Shown one piece after another: positions 34,901-45,900 of a stretch of 64,000 nucleotides of DNA (position 1 is the stretch's first letter; each line of letters begins with the position of its first letter). The translations under genes and the position numbers were made by a program. The stretch covers positions 5,496,776-5,560,775 of the forward strand of contig JARUPZ010000010.1 in the NCBI GenBank assembly GCA_031213475.1. The letters run 5' to 3'. The notes under the pieces are model-generated. The model ran no database searches. It had not been told where the DNA came from and was given only the letters and a program-made list of their open reading frames with translations. The DNA is from Nereocystis luetkeana (taxonomy: Eukaryota > Sar > Phaeophyceae > Laminariales > Laminariaceae).

Positions 34901-37309
34901 TATTGTGGCGGCGGCGGGAGGTCACCTGGAGGTGGTCCAGGTGAGCGGGTGTAGAGGAACATACGCCAGCTGTGGGGTTTGGAATGAAGGGGCTGCGTTT
35001 GTACGAGTAGGCTGTGGTTCGCCAGGGCAAAGTGGAATCGGGAGTTTTTTTTGTCGTCGCTCGGTCGATTTGTGTGGTTTGCCACTATTAGACGTGTGGG
35101 TCTGGCAGACGTGTCGGAAGTCATTGGTGACGGTGGGGGTGTTGTTCTCGTATTGACTCATACCGTGCTTAATTCGCCTGCAATATTTTCGTACGAGTAT
35201 TAGTTATTTTCATATTTTATTTGATGCTTTATGTGATCACCCTCGCCTCTGTCTTGATCGAACAAGGCCGAAGCAAAACCCAAAAACTCGAACCAAAATC
35301 AAGCCCCGAAAAATCCCAAACCCCATACAACCAATTTAGCAACCCAAACCAACACCTGAACCCCAAACCCCGAGAACCCGACCCAAACCAACCCAACCCA
35401 ACCCAACCAAAAACAACCAAACGAACAAACAAAAAAATAATCCCGCTCAGGCTCTGGTGGCAAAGGGGGTGGAGGTGGACTCCATGCACCCCGACGGCGT
35501 CAGCGCTCTCATGTACGCGGCAGCGGGGGGGCACCCCGAGGTGGTCAAGGTCCTCCTCGAGGGCGAGGGGCCGGCGAAGGCCGACCCCAACCTCAAGCAC
35601 GTGCAGGGGGGCACCGCGCTCATGGAGGCGGCGACGTCAGGGAGCCAGGAGGTGGTGGACCTGCTGCTGGCGGCGGGGGCGGACCCGATGGTGCGCGACA
35701 AGGATGGGGTGTCTCCGCTCATGTCGGCGGCCGCGCAGGTGAGTTGTTGCGGCAGGCAGGGTTTAAAGGACACCGGTCAGGGGATATGGGCCGGGGAATA
35801 GGGGTCAAGGGATGAGGGGTAGGGGTTAGGGGACACGAGATTAAGGGATATAGGGGGCAGGGAATAAGGGGACACGAGACGAGGGGGAGGGGATAGGGGT
35901 CAGGGAACACGAAATGAGGGGATGGGGGGTAGGGACTATTACGGGGGAACATAGTTAATAGGACCAAATATTGTTAGTAAAAATGGTAAAATATATAGGT
36001 ATTTATGTATACCATAGGTCCTATTAACTATGGTCCCCCGTAATAGGGGTCGGGGGTCACGAGATGAGGGTCAGGGAGGACTCGGGTCTTAAGGGACACG
36101 GGGAACATGGTAGTCAGATCCGAATACGACGTATAAATGAGACCTCTATTACGGGGGACCAGTAGTGATGCAGCGGGATGTTTTTTTTATTTTTTTATTT
36201 CGTCTTTCCGTCGCGTTTGTTATCGCCGTTGGCTCCACTCCAGGTTGTTGTTTTTGTTTTTTGCTTGTTTGTTGTGGTTCAATTTCGTGTCCAGAGTTTT
36301 TTTACACTCGTTGGACTGATGACGACCGATGTCCACACCACTAGGTACTTATTCTGGGGGGGAAGATGGACTCCTGATGTGTACCGGTATGAGTTTGTAT
36401 GATCGAAGCCGTTTTGCCTGGTGGGAGCCGTACGATGTGCATGATCTACAGTACTGAATTAATACGAGGGGACATCGTTATCAGGACCAAATGCACCCAC
36501 GTAATATACTGTAATGTATACCAGGTAGGCCTTGAGTGTATATTACTGTTGCTAGTGCTATTGATATGGTCCCCTGAAATAGTAGTGTGTTTCTACTGGG
36601 TTGGATCTGTTCTATTCGTACACAGATGCTGCGCCGTGTATCGTTACGGCAAGCGTAGATGATGTACACATATTAAAGTGTATACATTCTTTTGAACAGA
36701 TGCGGCAGTGAACCAATACGCACTATCAATACTACTGTAGTTTTGCCAGTGATGAGCTATACAATCCTACTCTGAAAACAGTCGGCACGCAGGAGGTAGG
36801 GAATGTGAAAATGCGGGGTTAGGGGGAGTGGGGGGGGGGGGCTAAGGTGGACCGGTTTAGTCGTGAGCGGCCAAAATGGCAGTTCTTGGCGTTGCGTTTA
36901 CGCTGCCCCCCCCCCCCCCCCCCCCCCCCGCCCTGTCCAGGTTTCCCGCCTCCTGCGTACAAAAACCGGCGACACATGAAACGGACAAACTCTTACACAC
37001 TTTTTTTCTGAGGCAATCTACTAAAGATATTAAATAGTCGTAGTTGCGTGTGGCACTCGTGAAGTTCAGTTTTCCCTTCTGGAGTTGGCGGTGAGACGAT
37101 GAAAATAACATGTGTAAAGCGGTGCGGGTGTGCTGTAGCAGTAGTACGGCGGACAATAGTCAATATAACCAAATATTGTTAGTGAAAATAGGGGAATATA
37201 TAGGGTTTTGTGCCTACCGCGGGTCCTATTTAATAGGGTCCCCCGTATTAGTACGTTAAAAGTTTACTGTGCCGACAGACGTACGTAAGGCGGTAGTAAT
37301 TTGTGGGCG

Positions 37310-37345
<36 letters not shown>

Positions 37346-38117
37346 GTGTACCCATGTCTTGCCGCTACACACGTACTTTTTCATGCAACTAGTATCATAG
37401 TAACACCTGTATGTGATACTCTCGTTTACTATTTTGGTTCACCTGATACGAAGTAAGCATACTTGTATTTTCTCACCTTGTGTACAGTAGGTAACAGCAC
37501 TATTAATATTAATAAGCCCCCTTTGGCTATTGTACTGCTGTACTAAAACGCACTTGGTATGTATGACTCTCATTCCCAAGTATTTNNNNNNNNNNNNNNN
37601 NNNNNNNNNNNNNNNNNNNNNNNNNNNNNNNNNNNNNNNNNNNNNNNNNNNNNNNNNNNNNNNNNNNNNNNNNNNNNNNNNNNNNGATGGCTGTTTTTGC
37701 CTGTGATGAGCTATACAATCCTACTCCGAAAACAGCCGGCGTGCGGGGGGGGTAAGGGACGTGAAAGCACGAGGGTAGGAGGGGCGGGAGTGGGCGAAAG
37801 GCGGATTGGTTTCCTTTTGAGCGGCCAAAACGGCTGTTTTCTTGGCGTTTTTTTTTCTGCTGCCCTCCCCCCCTCTCCTCCCCCGTCCATGTCTCCCGCC
37901 TCCTTCGTTTAAGAAACCGGCGATACGTGAAACGGACAAACTCTTACACACTTTTTTTCTGAGGCAACTACAGCAGTACCATCAATGCTTCTACGGGTTA
38001 TTATCGGTGTGTCATCAAGGTGTACGTGTATCGTTTTAGCTTTGGGATATGTACGATAGACGACAGCGCTTGAGCTTGCTGCACTGCTCTACTGAAACAT
38101 TTTTATGTGGCTCTTCA

Positions 38118-38159
<42 letters not shown>

Positions 38160-41100
38160 GATATATATATTATATATATATTATATATATATTATATATA
38201 TAGACTGCCCCCAAAATGGGGCGGCAGTTGAAAAAATTGAGGGTTTGACATTTTTTGGCCCGACCTCTCTCTGCACGGAGCAGTATACCACTACACATTT
38301 GTACTGATACCTCGTGTAGCTTTTTATACTGGAGTTAGCCTATGCACATACGACGCGCTTTGTCCCACGCAACTTCTGACTCTGGTCCTGAAATGGAGTG
38401 CCTTAACCCTTGGAACTACAGCAGGCTCGGATTTACGTACACACATACCAGGTACCGGGTATATCATTATACTTCGTATTTCGGGGGACTATAGTAAATA
38501 GGACCAAATGCTGTTCGTGAAAAAAGGGAATATATAGGTTTTTGTGTATAACGTAGGTCCTATTTACTACGGTCCCCGGCAATATGATGTATATGAGCAC
38601 TGCACTACGAGGGTCAAGGTACCGTACTCTCCCTTCAGATCGTTGGTTGTTGCCTGTGATGAGCTATACAATCCTACTCTGAAAACTGTCGGCGCGCGGG
38701 GGGCGTAGGGAATGTGGAAATTCGGGGTTAGGGGGGGTGGGGGAGGGGCGAAGGTCGATTGGTTTCGTCTTGAGCGGCCAAAAAGGCTGCTTTCGCGTCA
38801 CTTTTTTGCTGCCTCCCCCCCCCCCCCCCCCCCGTCCTCCCCATCCATATCGCCCGCCCCCTTCGTATGAAAAACCGGCGATACATGAAACGGACAAACT
38901 CTTACACACTTTCTTTCTGAGGCAACTACCTATCAATGATCTTCGTCGTCGTACGTATGTATGGAGGTAGAACAATCGACTATTAATAGCGGGGGTAGCA
39001 GGGAGGGGGGGGTTGTACTCGATATCAAGTATGACCGTAGTCGTAGGACCGTCGACCCTCGCATCCCTACAGTGTCGGGACGGGACGGGGGGGGGGCTGG
39101 TCGCGGGTGCGTGTGTGATGTGATGACGGGCGCTTCGTGGTGTGGCTCATTTTTTTGTTCATGTGTGGTGATTCATGTGTTGGCGCTGGTGTTGTGTGTT
39201 GATGTGTTGATGGTGGTCGTGTTGCTATGTTGGTGGGTGCCTCCGCCCCCCCCCCCCCCCGCCTTCTTTTTTTGTTTTTCTCTTGTATCGGTGTTTCTGT
39301 TAACCCTCTTGAGACAGCAACGCCCACTGCGTGATACAGTGGTTGGTGGGATGATACCATGGTTGGTGCCCCGAGTGAGTCATAATGGTTGATGCGAGGA
39401 GACGTACGTAATGTATTATATGGGCGCAAGCAACATGAGCCCACGCGTACTGCCGGGTGCGCACGCTCCCCGTACACACGGTCGGTAACACCCAAGTTAA
39501 TCACTGTGCCAATCGCTATCTCGGAGTCCCGAAGGGGTTGATGGCGTTGGTGGCAAAAAAAATATCCACGCCACCGTCTGTTTTGTGGGCTTCGGTCGGT
39601 ATTTACGCCACGCCCCCACCACTGCTGTGATCTCTCTTTTTTTTCTTTTTTTTTTCTCCCCTATCTGGCCGGCTTCCTCGTTCTCGTGTGTTTTCTCCGC
39701 CGCTGTTTTCTCCGTTCTGTGTCTTTTTTACTCGTGCACGGTAACATCCAAGGGTCTACCGAACAGCTGCGTGCGAAAAAAAAACACATGCGGTAACGTA
39801 AACCACTCTGTTCGGAAGTGTGAAGATCATTTGGTTAGTATTCATAATACAGCATTAACAGTACCTAAACGTCCCTTCTATGGCCGGACAGAGGTCTGTC
39901 CGGAATGTAAGAATCATTTAGTGTACGTGGTAGTACCATTGCGGCCCCTATTTTTACGACATGGGGGCACCTAATGAACAATTCATAATTTCAACTCTCG
40001 TCATCTCTTTCCCTTCCTGCTTCGTCTTGTTCCCTCGGGTCTTTTGTTACCTCGCACGGTACATGATACGCAGGGCCGGACGGAGGCGTGCAAAGTCCTG
40101 CTCGCGAAGGGTAACGAGGTGAACGCCATGGCCAACTCCGGCGGCACCTCCCTCATGTTCGCCGCCGGGGCTGGCCACACCGAAGCGGCGAAGGTGCTCC
40201 TGGACGCAGGCGCCGATGTAAACGCCAAGCTGCAGGCAACGCCGGAGTTCCTCGAACAGGTGCGCGGGATTCTTCGCATGTTTTTCGTTGTTATTCTTAT
40301 TCTTGGGCGAAAGCCGAAAAAAGGTATACCTTCGTACGTACCAGGGTACGCCTCTTGAGTCAATTTTAGGTACACGAAGCTCCTCGAGCAAGTTCGGCAT
40401 TATTTTTGCTGTTGTATTTAAGTAGTTTTTCCCAAACTATTTATTACGTACGCATAATGGGTTGTTTTTGCTTTTTGTTTCGCAAACGCCAATTCTTTTT
40501 CCCACCTATAATATACCAGTACCTTTTTTCTTGGAAGTGTTTATGTTTACTTCTGTTTTAGTACCAGTCCTTTTGTTCCTGTGTTTTTTTTTTTCGGTTA
40601 CCTTCTCTTTTTTTTTTTTTGTGTTTATTTTTTTTTTCCTCAACTGGTTGTAGACTATTTTACGGGGGACCATAGTTAATAGGACCAAATATTGTTAGTA
40701 AAAATTGTTAAATGTATAGGTTTTTATGTATACCATAGGTCCTATTAATTATGGTCCCCCGTAATAGTCGCTGGACTCCTTACAACTTACAAGACGTTTT
40801 TTTTTTGTTTCTTCTTTTCCTTCTCTCTTTTTCGTTTTCGGCGATGGAGCATAGCTGGCGCAGACGATCGCGGAGGGGGGCGAGGAGCCCGTCGGAGACG
40901 ATGCTCACCGAGACGACGTGACGGCGCTCATGGTGGCCGCGCAGGGGGGGGCACGAGGCGGTGGTGAAGCTCCTTGTGGAGAGGGGGGCGGACGTTAGGT
41001 CCAAGGACGAAGAAGGGTTCACTCCCCTCCTCAACGCTGTCAAGGTGAGGAGGCACACGTAAATCCAGGGGGGGAGGGGGGGAAAGGGGAGGGGGGAAAA

Positions 41101-42936
41101 GGGGGGGGGGGGGGGGGGGTGGGCGTACTCATTTGTTGCTTGCCCTTGGTCATTTGGCCATTGACCGCGCATCTCTTTCGAGACGGAGCACGGTTCCTGC
41201 TCCTAATAGAGACACCTCCAACAGTTGGGCGCTCGTTACGTTGTCTTTTTGTATTACGTAGAAACTGAGGGGAGGGGAGTCGGGCGTTGTTGCTGTTGGT
41301 TTTGTCTTTTCGTAGGAGGGGAGGGGGTTGGGTGCACTCGATATCATGCATCGCCGTAGTCTAATGACCATAGACCCTCGCATCCCTTCCTACAATGCCG
41401 AAACGGAACACATCAGGTTTTCACCCACCAGGCAGACATTGCTTCCGCGGGGGAGAGGGGGGGGAGGGGGGGTTCGTGTACATTACCTGATCGTTTTCAT
41501 CTTTTGTTTTTGTTTTTGTTTGTGTGCGCTGGGCAACTTTGAAGAGGTTGCTTCGTTCCTCGTCAGAACGGGGGTTTACTTGCACTACTTGGTACCTGAG
41601 TTTTTTCTTTGTTTTTTGTTTCTATGTTGTTGCCTTGTTTTCGTTTCTTTATGTGCGCAGGGCAACTTTGAAGAAGTTGCCTCGTTCCTCGTGGACAACG
41701 GCGCGGACCCTAACGATGTTTACACGGACGACAAGGGGAAGGAACACAACTTGCTCTTCGACAGCGTCACTCTGGGCAACGAGGTAAAAGCAAACGCTCC
41801 ATTTTTTTTTTTTTTCTGCTTGGATTTCGATTTCAGGAGAAGTTATTCACGTGCGTGCATACGAGCTCAAGTTATACAAGGCCCAAAAGCATGGACCCGG
41901 CTCGAGCTATATGGGTGGAGCCGTAATCACTACAAGCTGGGGGCTGGCCAATTAAGCGCTTTGAAACGTGTCCGGCGGTTTCTCAACCGTTTGAAAATGT
42001 TACGACTCAAAAGTTAGTTGCAGTATGTTCCTGCGTCTACAGCGCATTTGCGGACGTTGGATAGCTCGAAATCCGAGTTGATTTCGTCAAAACACAAACT
42101 TGATAAAAATAGAAAGACCATGCCTTAGTTAAACGAGATATAAAGACATCGATGTTACAGTCTACCGGTATACATCAGGGTTACGAAAGCCTAAAACCCC
42201 TGTGTAGCGGAATTTGCTCAAAGTCGGTGCACGTCTTTCCTTGAGGCATGACGAAACGACTGCTATCCTCGCCATCGCCCAATTCGCCGTTCATCAAGAG
42301 ACATGGCATGCGTACGATCCCCTGTACAAGAGTTGAGATACTTCGAGCAGCAGCACAAAATGTGGGATGCTCAGTCGATATGTATTTTTTTCTTGGCCTG
42401 TATTTTTTTTTTTCACGTTATACGTAAGGGCAACAAGACGAAGGTATCACCAACTGCACCTTTTGATTATTTTATTTTTTCCGTCAGGTGTGGCCAATAC
42501 CAATTTTCGTGATTTTCTGAAAATATGCCTAGTACACGGGAAGAAAAAAAATGGTGCAGTAGGCAATACCTCCGGAAGACTAGAACGAAGCAGGTTTCAA
42601 GTTTTGAGCTCAAACTTCGAAAAAACAGGCGGAGAAAGCGCCTGGAGTTCAAGCCAAGCGAACCTAGCCGGTGTGATGACAGAGCAAGAGTCTCCCAACA
42701 CAACTAACCAATTCAACAATTGGTGTCGGCCAGCCCAGTCCATGGGTTTAAAAAGGATGTTCCGACCGCCCCTCTCTACTATCAATTCCACCTTGATGGT
42801 ACGTACATAGCAGGCATGGAACTCGGAGGTCTTGTCTCTTCCTTGGTGTAACCCCCCACCCGACTCCACCCTACCGCTCCACACCCCACCCCCGCCTTCC
42901 TTGCCTCGTTGAAACCCGAGGCATTTTCTTCCTCTG

Positions 42937-42977
<41 letters not shown>

Positions 42978-45900
42978 AGAGGGTCTATGGTCATACGACT
43001 ACGGCCATGCATATGATAAGGTTTATCCCCCCCTCTCCGTCTCGAAAGGGATGCGCGGTCTAATGACCAAGGCAAGCAACAGGAGAGCCCCCCGACCCCC
43101 ATGCCGCCTGCCTTGTCTCCGCCTAATCCTTTTCAGGAGTTCGCGGAGTTGCTGGTAAAGAAGGGGGCGAAGGGGGCCTACCGCGATGACACGGGGGCAT
43201 CTGTGCTGGTACACGCGGCGCACGCTCGCATGCCGAAGGTAGTGAAGGCCTTGCTCGAAGCACCGGCGGACGCCGGCGTGGAGAAGGACGCGGCGAGCGA
43301 GGAGGGGGTCACGGCGCTTATCGCAGCGGCCATGAAGGTGAGAAGGCGGGGTGGAGAGAGGGTGGGGTCGGGAGGGGGGAGGGGAGAGGGATGTATTGGC
43401 GGGGGAGGGGGGCAGTTGGGGTCGAAAGGGGGTGGGGAGGTCAAGTTGGGGCGGGGGCAGGGGGTTGAGTTGGGGAGTGGAGGAGGGGAGGGGGGGGGTA
43501 CTCGATAGGAGAGATGTACTCGATCTCATACATGGCCGGAGTCGTACATGACCATAGACCCTCGCATCCCTACAATGCCGGGACGGTGCACGTCGGGCTT
43601 TCACCGACCAGGCAGACATTGCTTCCACCAAGCGCGAAGCGCCGTGAGGTGTTGAGCGAGTCTCACGATGGGTGAGCTGCATTTCTACTAGGAACCGCTT
43701 GTGAGGCAGACTCGCATGTGGATGACAGCGTCTATGAGTTGATTTTATTTTCCCCATGTCGTCTGTATGTTCCCCCATGTTATCCATTTTGTACGGATGC
43801 TTCGTCGTCGGTGGTGTCGCCTTGAAGTCTTCCACCAATACCTCTCTCACGCCTCTTCCCCTCCCTCCCTCCTGCTCCGGTCCTGTTTCTGTTTCTGTTT
43901 TTTCGTTTTTTGTTTTCGTCGACTTTATTGCTATCTTAGGGGCACGGCGACATCGTCGACCTCCTCGTGGGAGTGGGGTGCGACCAGGACGCCGCCGACA
44001 AGGTAAATACACCCCGAAACCCCGTGTACACATATTTTTACAGACCGAATCGGCCGCGGTTGCTATGTAGGGGAAGAAGTACATTTTGGTGTTAACCCTT
44101 TTAGCACCGCAGTCCCGTTTTGGGGACAAACCACTCAAATTTCAGGTAATTTGTCCCCAAAACGGGACTGCGGTTCTAAAGGGGTTAGTAAGACTTTTAT
44201 GTTCGTGGCGCGGGATGCTCTTCCTTCCCTCCCCACAGCAGTCCTTACCTACCTGATAGCTTACAGTAGTAGTATGTTTTTTTTAGGTCATCTTGATCGA
44301 TCGTATCGAGCGCATTTTTTATTTTTATTTTTTCTCCGTGTGCCCGGGCAGGACGGGACGAACGCGCTGATGGCCGCTGCATCGAACGGGCACCTGGAGG
44401 CCGCACAGAGCCTGGTGAAGGCGGGGGCGGCTTTGAACAAGCAGAACGGCGACGGCCACAACGCGCTCATGTTCGCCTACAACGGGCGCGCTCAGGTATG
44501 TGCACCCGGCATAGAGCGGCAGTGGTGCCCCCTCTCAGCATTGCCGGTGTGCTCCAGCCCTGAGTAAAAAGCGGCACTGCGTGCGGCAATCGGCTCTCTA
44601 CTCCGGATTGGGGATTCTGTAGGTTTTGATTTAGTCTGGAAATGAAAAACTGTGCTGCTCCAGCCAAAAACCACCGGCGCGGCCTGACGCACCCCACTCC
44701 CCGAACCGCGAGCTGCAGTGTACTTATGTCAATGGGCGTAAAGAGTACTGCAGACCCTTCGCTCGATTTCGAGCGAGAGGTCGGCGTCTTCGGGGATAAT
44801 GTCGTCGAGGTATAGTGTCTGAGTCGTCTGTGTATAACTCTGGCCAGCTGCTTTGATCACGGGCTCTTATTTCGAGACTTTCCGTCCCCGAAACGCCGTT
44901 GTTCGGTTGCTGTTGTTGGCGGCAAAATCAAAGAGGGGTTCTTACTTTAGACGATGAAACCTCGTACACATCAGGTACGTATATATTATGTTCTGGTACT
45001 TATTTGACTGTATGTGTATATTATCTATGTTGTGATACTATGGGCGAAAATATAATGATCATTTAGGTATTCTTGTGAAGACTTGAACGGTGCTTAAATT
45101 TCCGTCCATGCTACCGGGTATTTATTTTGTTGCTCTGTACCTGGTATGCATGAAAAGGCAAGGTCGTTTTTTCCGTGGTCGTCATCCCTGCAAGTATACC
45201 TGGTGGTATCTGTTGATGCTGTGGTTGTCTTCCTATTTTTTTTTGTGTTGTTACAGTCTTCTTGAATGTTTTGGCTTGTTGTTGCGTTTTTTTCTTTCGC
45301 TACTGCAGATGAAGTCTGCGTTTTTATGTTTGTTTCTCGTTTATATCTGTGGTGGCGCCTTTCGATGTTGCTGTTGTGTGTTTCTGTCGCCGTGCGTTAT
45401 GTGCTTGACAGGTGGCGTCTCTGATGGACAAGTACGCCGAGTACTTGGACGATGCGGACGAGGCATCCGGGGACAGCATAAAGATGATGCGAGAGGCCAT
45501 GGCCCACACGCAGGTGCGTAAGAAAGTACTGCCGTCGATCAGTTGTGAACCACGTGTCTCATGGAACACCCACCTCCCCCCCCTTTCTCCAACCAGTCCC
45601 CCCACTCCTCTCCCCTCCGCTTGTTTATCCTCCGCTCCTCCCTTCATGAATATACCCCCCCTCCCCGCACAATGCTTCCCTGCAGTCGATTGTTAACCTG
45701 CGGTTAAGCCCGGTCCCTCCCTTACCTCCTTTATCCTCCGCATGTTACCCCTCTCCTCTCTTCTAGCCGAATTTTTCGGCCTGCTGTTGAGTCCGATCCC
45801 TCCCCTCCTCTTCCCTTCGCTTATAATGCCCCCCCCCCCCCCCCCCCCTTTCCCGTGCAAGTGATGCCTACCTGCCAGCTGAAAACCCAACGTGCTCCGT

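Larger units (their letters stand above)
36741..38935. repeat. Triplicated ~280-bp segment with ~950-bp period, spanning the scaffold gap
   Basis: Copies at 36741-37015, 37692-37968 and 38646-38932 share GATGAGCTATACAATCCTAC, GAGCGGCCAAAA.GGC, poly-C and CATGAAACGGACAAACTCTT. Copy 2 starts at the edge of the N gap, so the assembly may have collapsed or stopped here. Confidence 0.82.
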
